From assembly GCF_000024925.1 (NCBI RefSeq), contig NC_013521.1, positions 2,728,001 to 2,792,000 of the forward strand: a stretch of DNA of 64,000 bases, written 5' to 3'. Both the position numbers and the translations under genes were made by a program. The notes beneath the pieces are model-generated. The model made no database searches and had not been told where the DNA came from. It saw nothing but the letters and a program-made list of their open reading frames with translations. This stretch comes from Sanguibacter keddieii DSM 10542 (GTDB lineage Bacteria > Actinomycetota > Actinomycetes > Actinomycetales > Cellulomonadaceae). This document shows, in pieces, positions 38,513 to 45,755 of this stretch (its first letter is position 1; each line of letters opens with the position of its first letter).

Positions 38513-39241
38513 GATCGACCTTCCCCAGCGACGACGCCCAGGTCGACGGTGACCTGGGGGTGATGAGCTCTCTGCCGCCGACGCTAGGCCGGGAAACCCC
38601 TCTCACCTGCGGGAAGAACCACCAACCACCCCGCCGCTCACCCCAATTGCACCCGCTGACACCGGGCCGCGATCTCGGGCTCGCCTGCCACCTGCTCCCG
38701 CTCTCACCCCCGAGGCCGCGGACGGGCCACCCGGCCCGCGCGACGAAGCCACCCTGGCCGGGAGCGAGACTCACCCCGGGGCCGTTCTGGCCTCACCCCG
38801 GGGTGCTTGGGTGAGGGGCGGGCTCACCCACGGCCGACGGCAGCGCGGGGGCGGGCGGCGGTGGTCGGGCGGCGGTCGTGGGGCGGCAGGGCCGGGGCAC
38901 GGTGGGGCGGAGGCCTCGGAGCATGGCTATGGCGAGGTAGCGACGTGCGCCGGGACCCGTGGAGCGAGCAGGCGCCTCTTGCGAGGGAGCCACCTCGGAG
39001 GGCTCACGGGTGCGGGACAGGCGGATCCGGTGCCGCCGGACGGCCTCCTCGGCGGACGGCTCCCGGCGGTGCACGGACGGGTCGTACGATCGGTGCCCCT
39101 CCGCAGGAGTTTGAGAGCTCGGCTCGGCTCGGCTTGGCTCGGAAGACCGTGGCTTCTCGCCTGTCGCGGGTGCCCACAGGCGTAGAGGCCGACCCTCCGA
39201 GCCCTCGGTGACCAACTCTCGCGGCCGTGTGGTGCGCGCGC
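38513..39241. other. Long non-coding stretch upstream of the surface-protein gene
   Basis: 729 bases without a convincing gene. The part next to the surface protein (38513-38830) holds its promoter and several CTCACC-type repeats. 38831-39110 is GC-rich with no recognisable coding. 39116-39145 contains a (GGCTC)n-like run. The island relics start at about 39242. Confidence 0.5.
38602..38829. repeat. Cluster of repeated CTCACC motifs
   Basis: CTCACC occurs at about 38602, 38637, 38703, 38769, 38792 and 38823, with one inverted copy (GGGTGAGG) at 38809-38816. Two of the copies share the longer CTCACCCCGGGG. They sit 90-310 bases upstream of the surface-protein start and may be binding sites for a regulator, or just repeated low-complexity sequence. 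Confidence 0.4.
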
Positions 39242-39654
39242 CTCTATCCGTCCGGTAGCCACGAGCTGCTCGAACGAGTCAGAGGCACCGACCTACTCGT
39301 CAGTGAGACGGCGCCCGGCGCGGCGCCAGGTGGCGGTTCCTCACCCGCAACCGCATCCTCGACGCCCTCTCCGGGGCTACCGTCATCGTGGAGGCTGGCG
39401 ATCGCTCCGGCTCCCTCAATGTCGCTGCGCGCGCCGCGCTTCTTGGCCGCCCGGTCGGCGCCGTGCCCGGCCCGGTAACCAGTGCCGCCAGCTCCGGCAC
39501 GCACCGGCTCCTGCGCGAAGGCTTCGCCTCCCTCGTCACGGACAGCACCCACGTCACGGCCCTCCTCGACCCGCCCGCAGACGGCGGTGAGCGGGTGTTC
39601 GAGCGTGACTCAGGCATCGCTCGATCCGCGCCCCAGCAAGGGCATGCCCTGTAG
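39242..39654 (+). pseudogene. dprA: dprA (DNA processing protein) 3' fragment, frameshifted
   Basis: Two frames together encode the end of a DprA/Smf Rossmann domain. The first (39242 to about 39333) reads LYPSGSHELLERV and LLVSETAPGAAP. The second (39333-39654) reads RWRFLTRNRILDAL, VIVEAGDRSGSLNVAA and ALLGRPVGAVPGPVTSAASSGTHRLL, with GDRSGSLN and AVPGPVTS characteristic of DprA. A one- or two-base loss near 39333 separates them. The N-terminal part is absent. DprA loads RecA on incoming ssDNA, so this is a dead copy left by transfer or rearrangement at the island edge. The C-terminal helix-turn-helix is also missing. Confidence 0.82.
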
Positions 39655-39709
39655 GTAGCCGACGATCGGCAGGACCGTCCGCTACCTTGGCGATCTCTAC
39701 ACTCAAAAC

Positions 39710-40963
39710 ATGACTTTCACCGCTCTGCACCGTGCCCTCGGGCTCGCTCCTGGACCGCTAACGGATGACCTGCTCGATGCGGCGGTGAGCACTGGAGTCG
39801 TGGAGACCAACGACTTGGACTGGAAGTCAGAGTTGCCGCCGGCGAAGGGTCTACCGCAGACGGACTTCCCCAAGGACGTCGCGGCGATGGCGAACAGTGG
39901 CGGCGGCGTCATCGTGTTCGGTGTACGTGAGTCGCAGAAGGCCGCGACAGATCGGGTCGATATAGGTGAGTTTGATGAGGCCTATGAACGATCCCTGCGA
40001 TCCGCAGCGATCACCGCCATCTCGCCGCCAGTCTTCGGTCTCAACGTGCACCGTCTCGGAACGGAGGGCACCCGCGCTGTGGTCGTGGAAGTACCGGCAA
40101 GTGTCGACGGACCGCACCTGATCTACCGCAACGACTACTTCGGCGCTCCTGTGCGCAACGACTCCGACACCGTGTGGATGAAGGAACGCCAGATCGAGGC
40201 GATGTACCGAGCTCGGTTCGACGAGCGTCGGCACGCGACCGAGGCGTTGGATTCCCTGTACGGCGAGGCCGCAGCAGGCAGGGATTCTGACAAGCGCGCC
40301 TGGCTGGTCGCAGTCGCCCACCCCCGTGTCCCTCGGCTCCACGAACGCCTGACGCGCGACGGCGCGCGCGATGTGCTGACCAAGGCCGAAGGTCTGGCCC
40401 TGTTCTATGCCGGACGTGGCGGCGTGCATCCGCTGGAGAACGTTGACCTGCACAATCCGCGACCGGGGCTACGTCGCTGGGTTGCCGTCAACACCGCGAC
40501 AGACGATCGATCGCTGTGGAGGGAAGCGTGGGCGAGCCTTCATCACGACGGATCAGTCACGCTCGCGGCCGCGGTCGGTAGCCACCGCTTGAGTAGCGAC
40601 GGATTCTTCGAGGGCTCCCAGATTCAGTCGGCAGCGGTCGAGTGTGGCGTCGCTGACCTCATGGCCCTCATCCGCGCGACCGCCGCGGCGACGGGCAACG
40701 ACGAGTACGACGTGCGCGTGGGGATCGAGTGGGCCGGCTCCGAGTCCCTGAGCATCTTGACGGTGGACAACTTCGGCTACTCCTACGGCGGCGTCTCCAC
40801 CCCGCTGCACCGCTACACACCGGTCGAGACCGCCGTGAACGCGGCGGCGGCCGACCTGGACTTCTACTGGCACGTTCACGACCTCGCTCAGGACTGCGTG
40901 AACCAGGGCGGTGTCTCGAACGTGCTGATGATTCAACCGCCTGCCCGAGACGAGTCGGCGTAG
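39710..40963 (+). CDS. AlbA_2/Schlafen-like DNA-binding-domain protein (island cargo)
   Basis: A 417-residue protein. Residues about 30-165 form the divergent AAA_4/AlbA_2 domain: an ETNDLDWKSELP start, FPKDVAAMANSGGGVIVFGV core and later VVVEVPASVDGPHLIYR fit this family, seen in Schlafen-like proteins, transcriptional regulators and several phage-defence proteins. The C-terminal 230 residues are not recognised; they are mixed alpha/beta with no membrane segment. The GC content (about 60 per cent) and codon use are lower in GC than the chromosome, so it is probably acquired. A perfect 17-bp hairpin follows the stop. A defence role is speculation. Confidence 0.8.
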   Translation: MTFTALHRALGLAPGPLTDDLLDAAVSTGVVETNDLDWKSELPPAKGLPQTDFPKDVAAMANSGGGVIVFGVRESQKAATDRVDIGEFDEAYERSLRSAAITAISPPVFGLNVHRLGTEGTRAVVVEVPASVDGPHLIYRNDYFGAPVRNDSDTVWMKERQIEAMYRARFDERRHATEALDSLYGEAAAGRDSDKRAWLVAVAHPRVPRLHERLTRDGARDVLTKAEGLALFYAGRGGVHPLENVDLHNPRPGLRRWVAVNTATDDRSLWREAWASLHHDGSVTLAAAVGSHRLSSDGFFEGSQIQSAAVECGVADLMALIRATAAATGNDEYDVRVGIEWAGSESLSILTVDNFGYSYGGVSTPLHRYTPVETAVNAAAADLDFYWHVHDLAQDCVNQGGVSNVLMIQPPARDESA

Positions 40964-40977
40964 TCGCGGCTCCCCGC

Positions 40978-41022
40978 GTGCGCCGCACCGAGCCAGACTC
41001 GCTTCGGCTCGGTGCGGCGCAC
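40978..41022. terminator. Perfect 17-bp bidirectional hairpin in the island
   Basis: Bases 40978-40994 pair fully with 41006-41022 around an 11-base loop. It lies between the convergent AlbA_2 gene and the YozE-like gene and can end both transcripts. Confidence 0.85.
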
Positions 41023-41038
41023 GGTTCGTTCTTGTCGC

Positions 41039-42187
41039 CTATGCGGCGAGGCGCGCTGCCACCGGCACCAGAGCCCAGTCCCGTACGCTCCTGCCCTCAG
41101 CGAAGCGCCACTCCACACCGCACTGATCACACAAGATCCGCACGTCGTGCTCGCGGAAGCCCGGGATGTTGTCGTGCTCTTCGACGATCGTCCCGTCCCC
41201 GCAGGGGCAGATGAACTCATAGCGCTCTACCGTTCCAGAACCAGCGCCCCAACCGCCGTGGTCGTGTGCGTCACCGCTGATCCGTTCGGTACGAATAGGT
41301 GCCGGCGACGGCTCCGTCCGCATCCATTCGGCGATCGAGGTGACCACGGCGTCGTAGGCCTCCGGCGAGTGCGAGACCTCGTGGAAGATCACCAGCAACT
41401 CGCCGGCGGTGCGAGCGACGCGGTGGTCGCTGTCGCGAACGCCAGCCGAGTAGTCGCCCGCGAGGTCGCCCACGACGTCGTTGCGGCCGACCTGCTGAAC
41501 GAGCCAGTCGTGGAACGGAGCCGACTCGATAACCGGTTCCTGCCGGACCCAGTTCTCGGTGATGAGCTCGCCGGCGGCTGCCTGCGCGAGCCCGGCGCGC
41601 AGGTGCTCGTACCCGGCAGGACGGTAGTAGTCGGTCTGCGGTTGGGTTTGCCCAGTACCGACCATGCGGCGCACGTAGTCGTGCTCACGCTCGGAAACGC
41701 CGATCAGGAGGTTCGGACCGTCGCGGTCCGGGTCCGTGATCGGGAGCCCGAGGGCTGCTGCTGCCCAGATCAATCGGCCGTTGGAAACGTAGGAGCAGTG
41801 GGGGCTGAGGAACCACTCCGCGGTGTGCTTCAAGGAGTAACTGCCGACCTCAGGGGTCGAGGTGCCCGAGACGGGTGTGAACATCCGGAGCATGTCTACG
41901 ATGAGCGCGAGCTGGATGTAGTCGGTCTTGCCATCGAAACGCCATGGCGAATCCGAACGGACGCCGTTCTCGCCTAAAACGGGACCGCCGCCATCTGAGC
42001 CGACCAGCTCGTGATCGCTGAGGGCAGCGATGAGCCGCCGTGCGCTGACCCGTGGGCCGAGGAGCCCTTGGGCCAGCGGGGCACGCATCTGCCGCAGCGC
42101 GGCGGTGTACTTCGTGCCGGTGAAGGTGGACCAGGCCCGCGCATCCTGTTGGAGCGCGCGAGTCGGAGTGCTGTCGTTGGGAGTCAT
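41039..42187 (-). CDS. Island protein with YozE-SAM-like segment and zinc ribbon
   Basis: A 382-residue soluble protein. I do not know its function. The region FHDWLVQQVGRNDVVGDLAGDY (about 230-252) resembles the YozE SAM-like fold, in which a WL-x-Q-x-x-R-x-D-x-x-GDLA-x-D pattern is conserved. The C-terminal part has ECPCG-type ICPCGDG and ILCDQCG, a CxC...CxxC zinc ribbon (about 335-365). The N-terminal segment (TGTKYTAALRQM, LLGPRVSARRLIAAL) is common in small proteins of actinobacterial mobile elements. ATG at 42187 is chosen over an in-frame start nine codons upstream. It converges on the AlbA_2 gene. Transfer origin is suggested by lower GC. Confidence 0.68.
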   Translation of the reverse strand: MTPNDSTPTRALQQDARAWSTFTGTKYTAALRQMRAPLAQGLLGPRVSARRLIAALSDHELVGSDGGGPVLGENGVRSDSPWRFDGKTDYIQLALIVDMLRMFTPVSGTSTPEVGSYSLKHTAEWFLSPHCSYVSNGRLIWAAAALGLPITDPDRDGPNLLIGVSEREHDYVRRMVGTGQTQPQTDYYRPAGYEHLRAGLAQAAAGELITENWVRQEPVIESAPFHDWLVQQVGRNDVVGDLAGDYSAGVRDSDHRVARTAGELLVIFHEVSHSPEAYDAVVTSIAEWMRTEPSPAPIRTERISGDAHDHGGWGAGSGTVERYEFICPCGDGTIVEEHDNIPGFREHDVRILCDQCGVEWRFAEGRSVRDWALVPVAARLAA

Positions 42188-42389
42188 CTCAATCTCTTGT
42201 TCCGGGCTGTGCACCCCACGCCTACCAGCCCTGTGACATGAGAAGGATCTCGAACCAACAGGTGCTGCGCTTCTGAATCCCGCATTGGCGGTTGTCCTCG
42301 GCGTCTTCTTCGCGTGGGGAGTCAGACTCGGAGACAGGCAGTCCAGACTGCCCTCTCAAAGCGTACCGGGGAGGGTTCTGCAAGTCCAT
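42188..42389. other. Non-coding stretch inside the island
   Basis: These 202 bases upstream of the YozE-like gene hold its promoter region. I see no tRNA-end duplicate, inverted repeat or protein-like frame. Confidence 0.35.
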
Positions 42390-43140
42390 CTAGTGAGGCC
42401 GCGGGCTCGCTTGGTGACATGACCGCGACGACGGCTGCGGTCCGCCGCTAGGCGGCCGCTTGCCTTGCGTGCTTCGGTTCAGGGCCGAGGGCGGTTGCCC
42501 ACGGCTCAGCCTCGTTGAGGGCGGATCCATCAAGGCGGCGGCGCGGGCTTTAATGAGCGCCCGCCGCATCTCCAGCGGCATGGTGCTGGTGGCTCCGGGG
42601 ATGAGTCCGGCGATCAGCCGCGGTGCTTTGCGGGCACGCCCCGCCCCTGCCGGGCCTGCCTTCGCGCGGGTGACTCGGTAGTGCTGGATGGCGGCGATGC
42701 CGCCAGCGTCCCCGAACCCTCGCGCCTGGACCAGGCGGGCAGCAGGGTCTCGACGTGTTGCTGGTTCGCCTCGGCATGGCGCAACTCAGCGGTCAGCGCT
42801 CCTAAGTCGCGTAAGGCGATCGCGTCGTCTGCGTTGTCGTCGCTGAGCCCGAAGGAATGGATCAGCGGCGCCCGACCGTCGTGTTGTGCGGAGGCGGCCG
42901 CCAGCGTCCCTTGCTCTGCTGCGAGCTGTGTGATCGAAGACCAGGTGTCCTGCTTGGCGCTGATCGTCTCGTGCGTAGAGAGTTCGGCGCTGACGCGCTT
43001 TGCACCTTGAAAAGCAGCGTCCCGGCAGTGGCCTCCTCGTTGTCGCCAGGATGCGGGCCGTCATGGGCGGGGGCGGGCTTGTCGGCGGCGACGAAGGTGA
43101 CGTTCTGCTCGCGGCCGCGGCCCGCGGCCGATAACCTGCT
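42390..43140 (-). pseudogene. MobF-type (TraA/TrwC-like) relaxase C-terminal fragment, multiply frameshifted
   Basis: Three frames on the minus strand together read as the C-terminal part of an actinobacterial conjugative relaxase-helicase. Around 43110-43040 one frame gives EQNVTFVAADKPAPAHD. From about 43020 to 42690 another gives ELSTHETISAKQDTW, ITQLAAEQGTLAAASAQHD and ALTAELRHAEANQQHVETLLP. From about 42650 to 42390 a third gives RARKAPRLIAGLIPGATST and EMRRALIKARAAALMDP. These blocks follow the order seen in MobF relaxases of Actinobacteria. At least two frameshifts and the missing catalytic N-terminus make it dead. It abuts an oppositely oriented recombinase fragment. Confidence 0.7.
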
Positions 43141-43461
43141 CCATCGCCGCGTCAGGATGTCCGACGGCAGCCCGGGGGCCTCGTGTTCCCATCGTCGGCC
43201 GGCACGCTGCACGTCCCGAACAATGCGCGGAAGACCTGGCGCAAGATTCGCGAGGAGGCCAGTTTCGGGTGGGTCACCGTACACACCTTTCGGCGCACAA
43301 TCACTATGCTGGCCGACGCCGAGGCTGACCTGCGGTCCGCGTCTGAGCAGCTGGGACACGCAGGCCAAGACATCACCCAGCGGCTGTACGTCCAGAAGAC
43401 CCACCAGGGGCCCGCCGTCCGCGCGGTGTTCGACACCTTCGTCACCCGGAGCACATCTTGA
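43141..43461 (+). pseudogene. Tyrosine recombinase (phage/ICE integrase), C-terminal fragment
   Basis: The open frame encodes the last 100 or so residues of a site-specific integrase: GLVFPSSAGTLHVPNN, then VHTFRRTITML with the conserved His and second Arg, LGHAGQDITQRLYV with the second His and nucleophile Tyr, and a short tail. The first catalytic Arg and the entire N-terminal core-binding domain are absent, and the frame joins a relaxase remnant directly upstream, so it is inactive alone. It lies 740 bases from the 3' end of tRNA-Arg(TCT), the usual type of integration target. Its TGA stop overlaps the start of the next gene. Confidence 0.82.
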
Positions 43462-44105
43462 GCGAGACCATCCAGGCCGTAGCAATCACAGGGCTCGTGT
43501 CCCTCTTGGCGACCTACGTCGGACCGTTCTTCTCCGCCCGAGCGAATCGCAAGCAGGAGGCGACCACTCGCCGTCGACAGACCGCTTCGGAACTCCGCCC
43601 TCTGGCGGTCTCCGCCCTCGTGCTCTCCCGTCGGACTGTCACGTTGACGCAGAAGGAGTTCTCTGCGCTTGAGGGTGGGCAGGCCTTGCTCGATACCTTC
43701 GATGGACTGACTGTCGATGGCAGGAGCGCGCTCCGCGAAGCACGAGCAGAAGTGAAGGTGGCGCTGACCGAGCTGGAACTCTCAACAGATGACCCATCGA
43801 TCACGCAGGCAGTCGTGTCTCAGCGGCTGGCACTGGAGATGCTCGAACTCATGGTCACCCGGGCACGTCAGCTGTTTCGCGCGAACGTCGCCAACAACGG
43901 AGTCTTGACGGATGCACTCACGGAAGTCACGGCGGAGGTCCCTGAACTCATCGACACCGCCACAGTTTCCGTGCACACCACCAGCGCCGTGCTTCAAAAG
44001 TTGACAGCGCTGGACCCCTCGGAGAAGGAACCAAGTGCAGCCACGAGGCAGCTCCTCCAAGAGACTCGGGATCTCTTGCTCCGTGCTGAGCAAGTCCGCC
44101 TCTAG
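43458..44105 (+). CDS. Membrane-anchored helical protein of unknown function (island cargo)
   Basis: A 215-residue protein. An N-terminal hydrophobic helix (about residues 5-25, AVAITGLVSLLATYVGPFF) is followed by a basic KQEATTRRRQ stop-transfer segment and a long, mainly alpha-helical cytoplasmic region rich in Leu, Ala, Glu and Thr with coiled-coil character. No family is recognised. The likely TTG start at 43458 overlaps the integrase TGA stop by four bases (TTGA); this may be chance because the upstream gene is a relic. GC is lower than in flanking core genes. It is followed by 92 bases and the tRNA-Arg gene on the other strand. Confidence 0.62.
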   Translation: MSETIQAVAITGLVSLLATYVGPFFSARANRKQEATTRRRQTASELRPLAVSALVLSRRTVTLTQKEFSALEGGQALLDTFDGLTVDGRSALREARAEVKVALTELELSTDDPSITQAVVSQRLALEMLELMVTRARQLFRANVANNGVLTDALTEVTAEVPELIDTATVSVHTTSAVLQKLTALDPSEKEPSAATRQLLQETRDLLLRAEQVRL

Positions 44106-44197
44106 GAATAACGGGGATTTTCCGGGGACTTCGGATCTTTGGACGGACATCACCAGGGACGTCAGTTGAACATACGTGCAGGTCAGACCTACTTTCT

Positions 44198-44273
44198 TGG
44201 TGCCCCCGACAGGACTCGAACCTGCGACCTAGAGATTAGAAGGCTCTTGCTCTATCCACTGAGCTACGGAGGC
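44198..44273 (-). tRNA. tRNA-Arg (anticodon TCT)
   Basis: Reading the minus strand from 44273, a 7-bp acceptor stem (GCCTCCG with CGGGGGC, including a G-U), D-arm, loop CTTCTAA with anticodon TCT, and a T-arm GCAGG-TTCGAGT-CCTGT can be drawn. CCA is encoded at 44198-44200. The lowest anticodon-stem pair (C31-U39) is mismatched. The island relics lie off its 3' end, as expected for an integration site. Confidence 0.92.
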
Positions 44274-44351
44274 ACCTGAATCCTATGCGAGACCTGGGAG
44301 GCTGGGCACGTCGCCGCTCCGGGCGCGGACCAGCCCTGAGATGATGGGCGC

Positions 44352-44864
44352 ATGACGCAGCACTCCCCCACCACGACCGAGCCGAGCACCGAACCGAGCA
44401 CCGACCCCAGCACCGAGGCGGACTCGGCCGTCGAGATCTGGACCGACGGAGCCTGCAAGGGCAACCCGGGCGTCGGCGGGTGGGGCGCGTGGCTGCGCGC
44501 CGGCGGGCACGAGCGCGAGCTGTTCGGCGGCGAGACCGTCACGACCAACAACCGCATGGAGCTCACCGCGGTCATCGAGGCGCTGCGCGCCCTCAAGCGC
44601 CCGTGCGTGGTGAACCTGCACGTCGACTCGACCTACGTGATGAACGGCATGTCGAAGTGGATCGCCGGCTGGAAGCGCAACGGGTGGCGCACGGGCGACA
44701 AGAAGCCCGTCAAGAACGTCGACCTCTGGCAGGCCCTCGACGAGCAGGTCGCCCGGCACACCATCACCTGGACCTGGGTCAAGGGCCACTCCGGCGACGT
44801 CGGCAACGAGAAGGCCGACGAGCTCGCCAACCGGGGCGTCGCCGAGGTGCGCGCCCGCGGCTGA
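44352..44864 (+). CDS. rnhA: Ribonuclease HI
   Basis: A 170-residue enzyme that cleaves RNA in RNA-DNA hybrids. The catalytic acidic residues lie in [37 protein letters not shown] and [10 protein letters not shown], and the basic handle region [16 protein letters not shown] is present. The first 27 residues form a Thr/Ser/Pro/Glu-rich disordered leader containing a repeated EPST motif. ATG at 44352 is the first plausible start. It is the first core gene after the island, 78 bases from the tRNA-Arg 5' end. Confidence 0.96.
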   Translation: MTQHSPTTTEPSTEPSTDPSTEADSAVEIWTDGACKGNPGVGGWGAWLRAGGHERELFGGETVTTNNRMELTAVIEALRALKRPCVVNLHVDSTYVMNGMSKWIAGWKRNGWRTGDKKPVKNVDLWQALDEQVARHTITWTWVKGHSGDVGNEKADELANRGVAEVRARG

Positions 44865-44910
44865 AGCGCTCCACCGCCGCCGCAGACCTGCGGGCAGTAG
44901 GCTCGGGAGC

Positions 44911-45678
44911 GTGATCGAGAAGAAGACCCCCGCCCAGATCGAGAAGATGCGCGAGGCCGGCCGCGTCGTCGCCCGCGCGCTCCAGGCCATGCAGGACGCC
45001 GCTGCCGTCGGCGTCACGCTCAAGGAGATCGACGCCGTCGCCGCGGCCGTCCTCGCCGACGCCGGGGCGACCTCCCCCTTCCTCGACTACCACCCCGACT
45101 GGGCACCCGTGCCGTTCCCCGGCGTCATCTGCGCCTCCGTCAACGACGCCATCGTGCACGGCATCCCCACGGACGACGCCCTCCAGGACGGCGACCTCGT
45201 GAGCATCGACTTCGGGGCGGTCCTCGACGGCTGGTGCGGCGACTCCGCCCGCAGCTTCATCGTCGGGACCCCGCGTGCTGAGGACCAGCGCCTCGTCGAC
45301 GTCACCAAGGCGGCCCTCGAGGCCGGCATCGCCGCGGCACAGGTCGGCAACACCATCGGGGACATCGGGCACGCCGTCGGGAAGGTCGCCCGCAAGGCAC
45401 GCTTCGGCAACCTCGAGGACCACGGTGGCCACGGCATCGGCACCGAGATGCACATGGACCCCTTCGTCCCCAACGAGGGACGCCGCGGCAAGGGCCTCAA
45501 GCTCACGCCCGGCCTGGTCATCGCGATCGAGCCGATGTTCATCGCCGACGGCCACGGCGACTACGTGCAGGACGCCGACGGCTGGACCCTCCGGTCGCCG
45601 CGCGGAGCCCGCGCCGCGCACTGGGAGCACACCGTCGCGATCACCGAGGACGGGCCGGTCATCCTCACGGCGCTGTGA
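44911..45678 (+). CDS. map: Methionine aminopeptidase, type I
   Basis: A 255-residue metallo-aminopeptidase removing initiator Met. Metal ligands are seen in VSIDFGAVLDGWCGDSARS (two Asp), GHGIGTEMH (His), VIAIEPMF (Glu) and the late TEDGP Glu region. N-terminal KTPAQIEKMREAGRVVA is typical of the short actinobacterial type I enzyme. GTG at 44911 is used; GGGAG is eight bases upstream. It is 46 bases from rnhA and in the same direction. It is followed by a 14-bp hairpin that also reaches the end of the convergent PAP2 gene. Confidence 0.95.
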   Translation: MIEKKTPAQIEKMREAGRVVARALQAMQDAAAVGVTLKEIDAVAAAVLADAGATSPFLDYHPDWAPVPFPGVICASVNDAIVHGIPTDDALQDGDLVSIDFGAVLDGWCGDSARSFIVGTPRAEDQRLVDVTKAALEAGIAAAQVGNTIGDIGHAVGKVARKARFGNLEDHGGHGIGTEMHMDPFVPNEGRRGKGLKLTPGLVIAIEPMFIADGHGDYVQDADGWTLRSPRGARAAHWEHTVAITEDGPVILTAL

Positions 45679-45719
45679 GCACGGCCGGTCGGTGCTCGAC
45701 CGGCTGACCGACCGCCTCC

Positions 45720-45755
45720 AGACCCCTTCGCCCTGCTCAGCGGGCGGAGGGGTCT
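45720..45755. terminator. Hairpin between map and the PAP2 gene
   Basis: A 14-bp stem (45720-45733 with 45742-45755, one G-T pair) encloses an 8-base loop. On the plus strand it ends in TCTTCG. It overlaps the last codons of the convergent PAP2 gene. Confidence 0.7.

Noticed and set aside
38793-39215. Open frames on both strands between the surface-protein gene and the dprA remnant
   Set aside because: Products are low-complexity (Arg/Pro/Gly), mutually antisense, and lack ribosome sites or motifs. The region looks non-coding.
38513-39710. Direct repeat of the tRNA-Arg 3' end as the second attachment site
   Set aside because: I looked for a copy of the T-arm and acceptor end at the distal side of the island and saw none, so no att pair is claimed.
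42460-42681. Plus-strand frames within the relaxase remnant
   Set aside because: They are antisense to the recognisable relaxase blocks read on the minus strand.
44198-44273. tRNA-Arg as a pseudo-tRNA or att-scar
   Set aside because: Acceptor, D and T arms are intact and CCA is encoded; only one anticodon-stem pair is mismatched. It looks functional.
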